In this document: positions 34,793-42,729 of the stretch, in pieces
Position numbering within the stretch: position 1 is the first letter of the stretch
Layout: each line of letters starts with the position of its first letter
Assembly: GCA_016718655.1 (NCBI GenBank)
Contig: JADKCV010000005.1
Location: 124,001-188,000 of the forward strand
Direction of reading: 5' to 3'
From: Flavobacteriales bacterium
Lineage (GTDB): Bacteria > Bacteroidota > Bacteroidia > Flavobacteriales_F > PHOS-HE28
Length of the DNA: 64,000 bases
Position numbers and translations under genes: made by a program
Notes under the pieces: generated by a model
Database searches by the model: none
What the model was told of the DNA's origin: nothing
The model's input: the letters and a program-made list of their open reading frames with translations, nothing else

Positions 34793-36007
34793 ATCGTTGA
34801 GGATGGCGGTAGGGTTCCGCACCACATTCTTTTCCACCAGCACGTTCTTGTCCACCACGATGCCGATGTAACCCACGTTCTCGATGCGGTTCAGGCGAAC
34901 GATGTTGTTGTTCCCAACGGTACGTACCCCGAAATAGCCCCAATTGCTTTCGCCCAAGCCGGGCACCATGGCGATGTTGGTGAGTGTGTTGCTCGTGAAC
35001 TGTGAACCATTATCGAGCATCATCGCTGCGGTAGCGTAGGTGTCATGGAAGGTGTTCCCTTGGTATAAGCAGTTGGTGCCCACCGAACGGATACCGAAGT
35101 ACAGTTCCCTGAAGGTGCATCCTGTGATCGTGACATTGGATGCGCCATCCAACCACACCCCGGCCAACCGTTGGTGCTGGAACGCGAGATCTGCGATGGT
35201 CACGAACTGTCGGCTCCAGTACACATTGATGCCCCTGTCACGAATGGCCGCCTCCACTGTGAGGGTGTTCGGGTTCGCGTTGTTGGGGGCCCAGAGATAC
35301 AACTGTCCATTGGTCGCATCGTGGTACCACTCTCCGGGGGCATCCAACTCGCTCAGCTTGTTGCACAGGAAGTAGCCCCAATCATTGCTTCCCAGGTTGT
35401 AATAGATGTTGGGAAAGGTCAATGTCCCATTGCTGAATCCGCTGACGGTAGGAGCATCATAGGACCAATTGGTGCTGCGGATGACCACCGTGCTGCCGTT
35501 CCAGTAGCCGCTGCCTTGCGTAAGCGCATTGTCATAGAGCGTTGTTCCGGTCCCTTGATCGTTGCGCAACCAGCCTGTATTGGGGAACCGGGCCAGCGTT
35601 TGACGCACACCGTTCACGTACACATGCTTGGCCCCGCTTGTGAGCGGTGCCCTCCAGATGTTGCCCGAATGCTGCACCCAACCGGTCACCACGTCACTTC
35701 CACTGATCACGGGGAGCGCTCCGGTACCATAGGCCCCGAACTGGATCGGATTGGCACTGTTCCCCGAGTTGGGCATGATCAATTCTCCCCGGTAGGTGCC
35801 CCCCCGCTCGAACAGGATGCGATCACCGGGTTGCAATGAATAGATGCTTTGGAGGACACGAGCGATCGAGCGCCAAGCAGTCGCCGGGGATGTGCCATTG
35901 TTGGAGTCCGCCCCGTTGGGAGATACATGATAGGTGGCCGGTTGGGCCACGGTGCCCAATAGCATGACCGAAAGCAGGAAAGCGGATGTTCTGGAGAGGG
36001 TGAACAT
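34649..36007 (-). CDS. Secreted right-handed beta-helix protein, N-terminal part
   Basis: The signal peptide MFTLSRTSAFLLSVMLLGTVAQ begins at 36007. The mature chain starts TYHVSPNGADSNNGTSPATAW, the usual opening of parallel beta-helix carbohydrate-active proteins (pectate-lyase-like or alginate-lyase-like), and then gives regular short repeats such as VTITGCTFRELYFGIRS and NIVRLNRIENVGYIGIVVDKN. After ILNDGG the frame drifts into non-homologous sequence and stops at 34649. Adding one base to the C5 run at 34788-34792 joins it smoothly to the downstream part for about 1,065 residues in all. Polysaccharide binding or cleavage is likely, but the substrate is unknown. Confidence 0.78.
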   Translation of the reverse strand: MFTLSRTSAFLLSVMLLGTVAQPATYHVSPNGADSNNGTSPATAWRSIARVLQSIYSLQPGDRILFERGGTYRGELIMPNSGNSANPIQFGAYGTGALPVISGSDVVTGWVQHSGNIWRAPLTSGAKHVYVNGVRQTLARFPNTGWLRNDQGTGTTLYDNALTQGSGYWNGSTVVIRSTNWSYDAPTVSGFSNGTLTFPNIYYNLGSNDWGYFLCNKLSELDAPGEWYHDATNGQLYLWAPNNANPNTLTVEAAIRDRGINVYWSRQFVTIADLAFQHQRLAGVWLDGASNVTITGCTFRELYFGIRSVGTNCLYQGNTFHDTYATAAMMLDNGSQFTSNTLTNIAMVPGLGESNWGYFGVRTVGNNNIVRLNRIENVGYIGIVVDKNVLVEKNVVRNPTAILNDGGSPLTTATGPSSRTTWCWMRWEVSKVRLPTSYPQGRSAMGSTSAIR

Positions 36008-36270
36008 GGGCTGGGTCGTTCGTAGGGGGTGAACCATTTGGCGGCGTGAAGTTGGGAGATCAACAGGCTTGACTACGAGGATGTTGGCCCCAGAAAGTGA
36101 ACAATTCGACCAGCGCGGGCTGTGACCCGATGGAAGGGACGATCCCCGGACCCGATGGACAGTTCACTCACGACCGCTTTGCGGACCGATGCTTCGTTGA
36201 ACGGCGCTCTAGTGGATCACGCAGGGCGTTTGTGAGGGTGGCAGACCGGTGATGCTTTGGTCGCATGCAT
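36008..36270. other. Gap between the beta-helix gene and the tRNA cluster
   Basis: These 263 bases contain no convincing gene, promoter box or repeat; only the start region of the beta-helix gene and the tail of the tRNA-Arg transcript adjoin it. Confidence 0.5.
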
Positions 36271-36290
36271 CAAAAGGCATCACGCCTTTG
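36271..36290 (-). terminator. Terminator of the tRNA-Arg transcript
   Basis: AAAGGC and GCCTTT pair around a 5-base loop immediately beyond the 3' end of tRNA-Arg on the minus strand, followed there by TTGATG. It is short but in the correct place. Confidence 0.55.
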
Positions 36291-36364
36291 TGATCCCGAC
36301 AGGAGTCGAACCTGTGACCGTCTACTTAGAAGGTAGATGCTCTATCCAGCTGAGCTACGGGACC
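36291..36364 (-). tRNA. tRNA-Arg (anticodon TCT)
   Basis: A 74-base cloverleaf on the minus strand. The acceptor arm GGTCCCG/CGGGATC has one G-T pair and discriminator A. The D arm is GCTC/GAGC, and the anticodon arm TCTAC/GTAGA encloses CTTCTAA with TCT in the middle. The T arm ACAGG-TTCGACT-CCTGT is perfect. CCA is not encoded. It decodes AGA and AGG codons and is the last of three tRNAs transcribed leftward. Confidence 0.96.
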
Positions 36365-36386
36365 GATGTTCCAAAGATGGCAAGAA

Positions 36387-36414
36387 AGAAGGCCAGCCTT
36401 GCGGCTGGCCTTCT
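36387..36414 (-). terminator. Hairpin between tRNA-Pro and tRNA-Arg
   Basis: AGAAGGCCAGCC and GGCTGGCCTTCT form a perfect 12-base inverted repeat with a 4-base loop, followed on the minus strand by TTCTTGCC. It may end the tRNA-Pro transcript or be a processing signal. Confidence 0.65.
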
Positions 36415-36419
36415 GTTCG

Positions 36420-36493
36420 TCGGGGCGGCCAGATTCGAACTGACGACCTCCTGCTCCCAAAGCAGGCGCGATACCGGGCTACGCTACGCCCCG
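36420..36493 (-). tRNA. tRNA-Pro (anticodon TGG)
   Basis: A 74-base cloverleaf on the minus strand. The acceptor CGGGGCG/CGCCCCG is fully paired with discriminator A. The anticodon arm CCTGC/GCAGG encloses TTTGGGA with TGG in the middle, and the T arm is GTCAG-TTCGAAT-CTGGC with one mismatch-type pair. CCA is not encoded. It can read all four CCN codons by wobble. Confidence 0.95.
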
Positions 36494-36548
36494 AAGATCC
36501 TTTCCACGTGATCGGCTGCGCACCTTCAACCCTGTGTTGGACATGCTG

Positions 36549-36567
36549 CCGGGCTACGCTATGCCCT
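36549..36567 (-). repeat. Partial copy of the tRNA-Pro 5' end
   Basis: These 19 bases match the 5' part of tRNA-Pro (36474-36492) at 17 of 19 positions and lie exactly 75 bases upstream of it, one tRNA length. No anticodon or T arm remains. It looks like the relic of a tandem tRNA-Pro duplication. Confidence 0.5.
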
Positions 36568-36649
36568 TGTTCGAGGGCGCAAAGAACGACAAAAGAATCC
36601 GAAGCACGCACATCATTTCCGGCCGGACGTGATCCACGACATGCTGGAA

Positions 36650-36682
36650 TGAAAAAGCCGGATACCTTCCGGCATCCGGCCT
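36650..36682 (-). terminator. Terminator after tRNA-Ser
   Basis: On the minus strand GCCGGATGCC-type arms (plus-strand GCCGGAT at 36657 and ATCCGGC at 36674) form a hairpin directly followed by TTTTTC. It lies 10 bases beyond the 3' end of tRNA-Ser. Confidence 0.8.
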
Positions 36683-36690
36683 CGTCATTC

Positions 36691-36781
<91 letters not shown>

Positions 36782-36822
36782 GGATGGGATCGAAAGAACG
36801 GTCCCGGGCGACTCCGGGGCGG

Positions 36823-36830
36823 CAAATATA
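36823..36830 (-). promoter_or_regulatory. Bacteroidota -7 box (TATATTTG) before tRNA-Ser
   Basis: An exact TAnnTTTG match on the minus strand followed by CCGCC, 41 bases upstream of the mature tRNA-Ser 5' end. It suits a processed tRNA leader. Confidence 0.6.
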
Positions 36831-36870
36831 GAAGTAGGCGGATAACTGGGATCATTCCTTGCTCACGGGC

Positions 36871-36878
36871 TAACTTTG
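36871..36878 (+). promoter_or_regulatory. Bacteroidota -7 box (TAACTTTG) before the thiolase gene
   Basis: An exact TAnnTTTG match followed by GCGCC, 29 bases before the ATG at 36908. It is divergent from the tRNA-Ser promoter 40 bases away. Confidence 0.6.
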
Positions 36879-36907
36879 GCGCCCGATCAACGAACCCCTT
36901 TTCCCCT

Positions 36908-38086
36908 ATGGCCACTGAAGTCGTTATAGTCTCTGCTGTTCGCACCCCCATTGGCAGTTTTGGCGGCAGTCTTGCTGAAGTTCCCGCGACCCAACTGGGT
37001 GCTGCGGCGGTGAAGGCCGCTGTTGAACGCGCTGGCATCGCACCCGAGGTGGTGAACGAAGTGATCATGGGTAGTGTGCTCCAGGCCAACTTGGGTCAGG
37101 CTCCAGCACGCCAGGCGGCCAAATTCGCAGGTCTGCCGGATAACGTGGCCTGCACCACCGTGAACAAGGTGTGCGCCAGCGGAATGAAGGCAGTGATGAT
37201 GGCCGCTCAAGAGATCCTCCTTGGCGATGCCGACGTGGTGGTCGCCGGCGGCATGGAGAGCATGAGCCGTACTCCGTACTACTTGGAGCAGGCCCGCTAT
37301 GGTTACCGCTTCGGCAATGGCCAACTCATCGACGGAATCGGAAAGGACGGGCTCACCGATGTGTACCATCAAACCGCCATGGGTGTGAGCGCCGAACTCT
37401 GCGCCAAGGAACATGGCATCACCCGCGAGGAACAAGATGCTTTTGCGGTCGAGAGCTACAAGCGTAGTGCTGCCGCTTGGGCAGCAGGCAAGTTCGCCGA
37501 CGAAGTGATCCCGGTGACCGTGAAGACCCGTAAAGGGGATGTGATCGTGGACCACGATGAGGAATACAAGAACGTGAGCTTCGACAAGATCCCCGGTCTG
37601 AAGCCGGTGTTCCAGAAGGACGGCACCGTGACCGCAGCCAATGCCAGTACGATCAACGACGGTGCCGCGGCCCTCTTGTTGATGAGCGCCGCCAAGGCAA
37701 AGGCACTCGGACTGAAGCCCTTGGCCAAGGTGCTGAGCTACGCCGATGCCGAACAGGCGCCCGAGTGGTTCACCACCACTCCTGCCAAGGCACTTCCACG
37801 GGCAGTGGAAAAGGCCGGCCTGAAGATGAGCGACATCCATTTCGTTGAGTTGAACGAAGCCTTCAGCGTGGTGGGGATCGCCAACACCAAGCTCATGGGG
37901 TTGGACCCATCCAAGGTCAACGTCAATGGTGGTGCGGTCTCCCTCGGCCATCCCTTGGGTTGCAGTGGTGCTCGCATCATCGTCACCCTGATCAACGTAT
38001 TGAAGCAGAACGGCGGTAAGTACGGCGCTGCTGGCATCTGCAACGGTGGTGGTGGAGCGAGTGCGATCGTGATCGAAGCGATGTAG
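36908..38086 (+). CDS. Acetyl-CoA C-acetyltransferase (thiolase)
   Basis: A 392-residue type II thiolase that condenses two acetyl-CoA to acetoacetyl-CoA or runs the reverse in fatty-acid breakdown. The nucleophile is C89 in NKVCASGMKA, the catalytic His is in GGAVSLGHPLGCSGAR, and the second Cys is in ICNGGGGASA. The start at 36908 (MATEVVIVSAVRTPIG) is typical; in-frame codons upstream run through the tRNA-Ser gene and are not used. No beta-oxidation partner lies next to it. The family cannot be split further into AtoB or PhaA type by eye. Confidence 0.95.
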   Translation: MATEVVIVSAVRTPIGSFGGSLAEVPATQLGAAAVKAAVERAGIAPEVVNEVIMGSVLQANLGQAPARQAAKFAGLPDNVACTTVNKVCASGMKAVMMAAQEILLGDADVVVAGGMESMSRTPYYLEQARYGYRFGNGQLIDGIGKDGLTDVYHQTAMGVSAELCAKEHGITREEQDAFAVESYKRSAAAWAAGKFADEVIPVTVKTRKGDVIVDHDEEYKNVSFDKIPGLKPVFQKDGTVTAANASTINDGAAALLLMSAAKAKALGLKPLAKVLSYADAEQAPEWFTTTPAKALPRAVEKAGLKMSDIHFVELNEAFSVVGIANTKLMGLDPSKVNVNGGAVSLGHPLGCSGARIIVTLINVLKQNGGKYGAAGICNGGGGASAIVIEAM

Positions 38087-38186
38087 AGCCGGTCAAGGGC
38101 TTCCCACGTTTCGCGTTGGGGCGTTGCGTGTCGGACATGGAACAGGTCCCAACACGAAACACGAGACCTTACAACACACCAAGTCA

Positions 38187-38960
38187 ATGTCCTCGGTGAT
38201 CTGTCCCCTCTCGATCGTTCCTGTGCGGAGCGAACCCAGTGACCGCGCCGAGATGGTCACACAATGGTTATTTGGTGAGACCGCGGAAGTGCTGGAGGAC
38301 AATGGCAAGTGGAGCCGTTTGTGTTTTGACCACGATGGGTATGAAGGGTGGGTGGACAACAAGCAGATCGTGGTGTGCACCACACCGAATCTCGACCCGG
38401 ACCTACGTGTGATCGACCAGGCCACGATCGCTGATCTGGGTGAACGCCAGGTCCTTCTCCCCTATGGCGGTGTGGTCCCGTTCTATACGGATGGCACCAT
38501 CCTCTGGAACGAACAGCGTCTACCGGTGCAAGCAGTCACCAACCACCGTCCCGAACTGGAGCGGGCGGACCTGTTGGAGTTCTATCTCCATCCGTTCCTG
38601 GGCGCCCCGTACCTGTGGGGAGGCCGCACTCCATCCGGCGTGGATTGCAGCGGCCTGACCCAGATGCTCTATATCCTGATGGGCATCTACCTGCCTCGGG
38701 ACGCCAGCCAGCAGGCGCAGGAAGGTGATATCGTGGAACTGCTCGACCTGTGCGAACCCGGTGACCTCGCCTTCTTCGAGAACGAGGCTGGACGTATCGT
38801 TCACGTGGGGCTCATCCTAACCCGTAACGACGAGGGTGATCTGCGGATCGCGCATTCCAGCGGTCGGGTGCGCATCGACAAGTTGGACCATCAAGGCATC
38901 TTCGACGAGGAGTCGGGCGCCTATACGCATCGCATGCGGATGGTCAGGCGGGTGCTCTAG
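38187..38960 (+). CDS. NlpC/P60 (C40) cell-wall peptidase with SH3 domains
   Basis: A 257-residue protein. The N-terminal region is an SH3-like pair (VPVRSEPSDRAEMVTQWLFGETAEVLEDNGKW, then GWVDNKQIVV), followed by the NlpC/P60 papain-like domain. The nucleophile is C154 in SGVDCSGLTQML, preceded by PYLWGGRTP, and the catalytic His is H206 in IVHVGLIL. Such enzymes cut gamma-D-Glu to diaminopimelate bonds in peptidoglycan peptides. No signal peptide is seen with this start, as in several Bacteroidota relatives that act on recycled muropeptides. The start at 38187 was chosen to begin at the first SH3 strand. Confidence 0.9.
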   Translation: MSSVICPLSIVPVRSEPSDRAEMVTQWLFGETAEVLEDNGKWSRLCFDHDGYEGWVDNKQIVVCTTPNLDPDLRVIDQATIADLGERQVLLPYGGVVPFYTDGTILWNEQRLPVQAVTNHRPELERADLLEFYLHPFLGAPYLWGGRTPSGVDCSGLTQMLYILMGIYLPRDASQQAQEGDIVELLDLCEPGDLAFFENEAGRIVHVGLILTRNDEGDLRIAHSSGRVRIDKLDHQGIFDEESGAYTHRMRMVRRVL

Positions 38961-39076
38961 TTCCAACGGCTTTCATTGGTCCAGCGGCGCTCATGGGCAG
39001 GATGTGCCGCTCATCCAGCCGGGTGTGTGACCTGTGCTGGCATTGTGTTTGTTTTGTGAGCACCAAAACCCTACAC

Positions 39077-39523
39077 ATGAAACGCTCGACTCTCCTTTTC
39101 CTGCTTGCCTTCACCTTCATGGGCGACCTGTTGGCCCAGGAGTTCAAGATCATCACCATCGTGGAAAGCATCGTTCCGATGGGCATTGGTCGCTCACGCT
39201 TGATCGAAAGCACGTCCACCATCAACTCCGATGCTGCGACCACGGTCCGGACGGATGGCAAGAAGAGCGATCAAGGGGATGTGGATCGAGGCGACTTGAA
39301 AGTGGACAACTTCAAGGAGACCAAGCTGCTGAACTTCTTCAGTGGTGCTGGTATCAACTTCCAGAACATCGCCAGCAACGATGCCATGGTGATGGACAAG
39401 ATGAACAAGATGGCGGCGGAAGGCTGGGAACTCATCCACATCGCAGCAGGTGTCGAGAGCGACGGTGGAAAGGACGATGGCCAGGGCATCTACATCACGC
39501 GCCTGTATTACCAGAAACGCTGA
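39077..39523 (+). CDS. Small exported protein of unknown function
   Basis: A 148-residue protein with a signal peptide (MKRSTLLFLLAFTFMGDLLAQ, cleavage near 21). The mature part is mostly polar; MVMDKMNKMAAEGWELIHIAAG near residue 105 resembles the short amphipathic DUF4177-like fold (helix followed by GWEL-strand), a tentative likeness only. No enzyme motif is visible. It follows the peptidase gene by 116 bases and is closed by a strong hairpin, so it is likely its own unit. A box close to TAnnTTTG (TTGTTTTG) lies about 20 bases upstream. Confidence 0.7.
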   Translation: MKRSTLLFLLAFTFMGDLLAQEFKIITIVESIVPMGIGRSRLIESTSTINSDAATTVRTDGKKSDQGDVDRGDLKVDNFKETKLLNFFSGAGINFQNIASNDAMVMDKMNKMAAEGWELIHIAAGVESDGGKDDGQGIYITRLYYQKR

Positions 39524-39544
39524 GATCGCGTAAAGCAGGAATGG

Positions 39545-39567
39545 AAGGGGGGCCAGTAGCCCCCCTT
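39545..39567. terminator. Bidirectional hairpin terminator
   Basis: AAGGGGGG and CCCCCCTT form a perfect 8-base inverted repeat with a 7-base loop between the convergent small exported gene and the TonB-receptor gene. Confidence 0.7.
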
Positions 39568-39593
39568 CGTCCTTCACGATCATTCCGCATCCC

Positions 39594-41960
39594 TCAGAAG
39601 CGAAGCGTGTACTGGAGCACCGGCAGGAGGGCCAGTTGGGATGCCCCTTCCAGCCGCTGCGTGGTCGCGTTGTAATAGCGCTGCACCAGTGTGCTACCGT
39701 TGAGCACGTTCTGCACATCAGCCTTGAACTCATGGCTCACCTTGGCGCGACCTACGCGGTAACTCACCACGACATCCAACTTATGAATGGGGTCGCCTTT
39801 CTCGCTCCAGGCTGGTCCACCTTCCCGTTGCTCACCGGCTGCGATACTGGCCGCGAGGTCGATCGGTGTGTTGTACATGCCGCCTTGGAGTGAGTAACGT
39901 GCACCGGCCATGAACACACGGTCCTTCCCCTTCGCCACACCCATCTTCCATTCCTTGCCACCCAGCGCATTGGCGACCACACCCATATTGAAGCGCCCAT
40001 TGTACCATTGGCCATCCAAGGGCTTGTAACGTGTGTCGCTCAGCGATGTCGTCATCAGGAAATGATACCCCCGCGTGAAGAACTTCTCCAGGCCTAGTTC
40101 CACGCCCCGGTTGTATCCGACACCCTCGTTCACCAAGGTCCGGTCACTGAACCATTCCACCGTGTTGCTCTCGCTATAGGTACTCGTGACGCTGTTCTCC
40201 ACCGGCATGTCGAACAAATGCTGGTAGTACACCTCCGCCTTCAACTGCACATCCTCCGCCAACATGCGCTCATAGCCGAGGACCGCATGTGCTGCGCGGG
40301 TGAAGCCCAACGCACGGTTCGGAGTGCTCACACCACCCATCTCATCGGTTCGTTGGAACAACTGGGTCATCAGTCCGACGGGCTTGGCATGAAGGCCCGT
40401 GCCGAAGGTGAAGGCCTGTCCGGACCGGGGTTCATAGCGCAGGGCCAGACGCGGCTCCACACTCACCTGGTCATTGAGTTCATAGTAGAGGAAATGGATC
40501 CCACTGGTCATCGTCCATTGTTCATTCCAACGCCATTTCCAACTGGTGAATGCTTGGGCCATCGCTGCCGAGCCGCTCCGATCGAGTTCAGTGACCAAGC
40601 GCTGTTGGTCCATGTCCCACGAATCGCTACGCATCCGGAACCGGTCCGAAGCGAAGATGAGGCCAGCGCGCAGCTTGTGGGCCCCACTCAACCGAACGTT
40701 CAACGTGGTCGTCCCACGAATGGTCCATTTGGATAGGTCGCTCTCGTGTCGCAACTGCACCGGGACCTCCCCCGGAGCCGGTGTTTCCTGGTACTCCGTG
40801 CTACTCCCGTTGCCGCTGAGCGCCAAGGTGGTGTAGATGAAACTGTTATTGCCCAACGTGCGGGTGTTGCCAAGGCCCAGCACGCCCATCCGCGATCCGA
40901 ACTCCACCGTGGAGAACAGGGTATCACCAGTATTTCCTTCGTCCCGTGTACTGATGGTACTACGCCCACCGATCCCGAAGAGCGAGAATGTACCCATCCC
41001 CTTGGTCGGCACACGCACATGGAATGCGGCATCGGTGTATTTGGGAACACCATCGTAGTCCACAATGCCCGCCTCGTCCAAGAGCGCGAGGGTACTGTAG
41101 CGGTAGTTCGCCAGGTAGGATCCACCGTCCACTCCGGGCAGTGGACCCTCTGCCGTAAGGTCCGTCCCGAGCACGCCTGCCTTCAAGGTGTATTCGCGCT
41201 TGCGGTCATTCCCCTTACGAAGGCGCATATCGAACACGGCGCTGGTCACGTTGCCATACTCCGCACCGAAGGCTCCTGTGAAGAAGTCGGAATCGTCGAT
41301 CATATCGCTGTTCAGCACGTTGATGGGCCCACCTGTGGAGCCGTCGTCGGAGAAGTGATTGGGATTGGGGATCTCCATCCCTTCGAGGCGCCATTGTACG
41401 CCTTTGGGAGAGTTGCCGCGTACCACGATGGTATTGTTGCCCATGGGGTCCGTGGCCACGCCTGCGAAGGTCCCTACCATACGCGCAGGATCATTGATGC
41501 CACCTGCGATGCGCGAGGTCTCCTCCACACTGATCCTTCGTGCGCTCACCGTCACCATGTCGTTACGGGCCTGCTCCTTACGCTCGACAGCAGTGACCTC
41601 GAATTCCTTCAGTTGGCTGATACGCGCTTCCAGCACCACCTCCAGCACCAGTTCCTTCGCACTCGTGACGAGCAGGTTGGTGAGGCGTTGTTCCTCGAAG
41701 CCGAGCATGCGCACCTGAAGATCCATGCGCCCGGTGGGAAGGTCGGCGATAACGAACCGCCCATCGACATCCGTGGTCGCCCCCCTGATGGGGTCTGAGC
41801 CCAACACCACGACCGTGGCTCCGGGCAGGCCTTGACGTGTATCGCCATCGATCACGGAACCGCGCACGGTCTGGGTGTTCAATTGTGCCAATACCTCACC
41901 GCCCAAGCTGAACAGGACGACCATCAGGAAGGAACGTAGCAAATGCATAGAGGTCCTCAT
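39594..41960 (-). CDS. TonB-dependent outer-membrane receptor, no STN domain
   Basis: A 788-residue receptor. The signal peptide (LLRSFLMVVLFSLGGEVLAQ) is followed by a carboxypeptidase-D regulatory-like domain (VRGSVIDGDTRQGLPGATVVVLG), a plug region (MVTVSARRISVEETSRIAGG, NNTIVVRGNSPKGVQWRLEG) and a beta-barrel ending in a typical C-terminal strand (LLPVLQYTLRF). It has no STN signalling domain, and it is shorter than SusC-type receptors; no SusD partner is near. The start is either the ATG at 41960 or one 12 bases downstream. It lies 11 bases after the small barrel gene and is the last of a five-gene block headed by a sigma factor. The substrate is unknown. Confidence 0.9.
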   Translation of the reverse strand: MRTSMHLLRSFLMVVLFSLGGEVLAQLNTQTVRGSVIDGDTRQGLPGATVVVLGSDPIRGATTDVDGRFVIADLPTGRMDLQVRMLGFEEQRLTNLLVTSAKELVLEVVLEARISQLKEFEVTAVERKEQARNDMVTVSARRISVEETSRIAGGINDPARMVGTFAGVATDPMGNNTIVVRGNSPKGVQWRLEGMEIPNPNHFSDDGSTGGPINVLNSDMIDDSDFFTGAFGAEYGNVTSAVFDMRLRKGNDRKREYTLKAGVLGTDLTAEGPLPGVDGGSYLANYRYSTLALLDEAGIVDYDGVPKYTDAAFHVRVPTKGMGTFSLFGIGGRSTISTRDEGNTGDTLFSTVEFGSRMGVLGLGNTRTLGNNSFIYTTLALSGNGSSTEYQETPAPGEVPVQLRHESDLSKWTIRGTTTLNVRLSGAHKLRAGLIFASDRFRMRSDSWDMDQQRLVTELDRSGSAAMAQAFTSWKWRWNEQWTMTSGIHFLYYELNDQVSVEPRLALRYEPRSGQAFTFGTGLHAKPVGLMTQLFQRTDEMGGVSTPNRALGFTRAAHAVLGYERMLAEDVQLKAEVYYQHLFDMPVENSVTSTYSESNTVEWFSDRTLVNEGVGYNRGVELGLEKFFTRGYHFLMTTSLSDTRYKPLDGQWYNGRFNMGVVANALGGKEWKMGVAKGKDRVFMAGARYSLQGGMYNTPIDLAASIAAGEQREGGPAWSEKGDPIHKLDVVVSYRVGRAKVSHEFKADVQNVLNGSTLVQRYYNATTQRLEGASQLALLPVLQYTLRF

Positions 41961-41971
41961 GGCTAGTTGGA

Positions 41972-42655
41972 TCAGAAACGGCCGACCTTGATGGAAAGGC
42001 CCACATTGGTTCCGTGGAGGGCATCCTTGGCGGTGGCTGGCAGGTCCAGGTCGCTCGTATACCGGTAGGAGGCGCTGATCCCCACGCGCACCAATGGGAT
42101 GATGTTCAGTTCGAGGTCGATCCCGGGTTCGACCACGAAGAAGGCCTGCCCATCCAAGAAGCGGTAGTTATCGAATGGCACCTCTTCCTGCACGGGTAAC
42201 GCTTCCTGATAGTCATATGCGCAGCCGCCTGCGCCCACTATGATGGGTAGGCTGATGTGGACCGGGGAACGGTAGGCGATGATGGGTTCGATGAGCAGTC
42301 CGCCATATCCCACATGGAAGGTGCTGGACCGGCGCAAGGCGATGCCTTCCGCTGTCAGGTGCTGGTCATAGGCCGCGTTGCGCACCGAAGTGGTCAAGCC
42401 CTGGCCAGCAAGGCCTATGGTGACTCGGTGATCGATGAGCCATCCACCCCGAGCCCCTACCAGCAGTGCATCCTGGTCGAGCATCCGGGTGTAGTGGGTC
42501 GTGGGGCCGCCCCAGCCGCCGTGGTGGATGTCCGTGCGGCCACCCAGCAATGTGCGCATGTCCTCGTCGCCACCAACTGGTGCTTGCGCCGAGGCGGGGT
42601 TCGTCAGTGTGGCGAGGGCGAAAAGGCCCATGAGTAGGAGGGTGCGTGTGTGCAT
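41972..42655 (-). CDS. Small outer-membrane barrel-like protein
   Basis: A 227-residue exported protein: signal peptide MHTRTLLLMGLFALATLTNPASAQ (cleavage near 24), then strands such as GGWLIDHRVTIGLAGQGL, GYGGLLIEPIIAYRSPVHISLPIIVGAGG and GISASYRYTSDLDL, ending VGLSIKVGRF, a typical last barrel strand. It has no recognised catalytic motif. It lies 74 bases downstream of the repeat-protein gene and 11 bases upstream of the TonB receptor, so it is probably part of their regulon. The start at 42655 was chosen because it places the signal peptide first; longer frames upstream are antisense-like. Confidence 0.78.
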   Translation of the reverse strand: MHTRTLLLMGLFALATLTNPASAQAPVGGDEDMRTLLGGRTDIHHGGWGGPTTHYTRMLDQDALLVGARGGWLIDHRVTIGLAGQGLTTSVRNAAYDQHLTAEGIALRRSSTFHVGYGGLLIEPIIAYRSPVHISLPIIVGAGGCAYDYQEALPVQEEVPFDNYRFLDGQAFFVVEPGIDLELNIIPLVRVGISASYRYTSDLDLPATAKDALHGTNVGLSIKVGRF

Positions 42656-42729
42656 CGTTGTCCGTGTTTCTGGAAGTAGGACAACGCCCCTATGCAATAC
42701 CCCTACTCGGCGCGTGAAAAAAATATGGG

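Noticed and set aside
36887..37951. 354-codon open frame antisense to the thiolase gene
   Set aside because: Shadow frame; it also covers the thiolase promoter.
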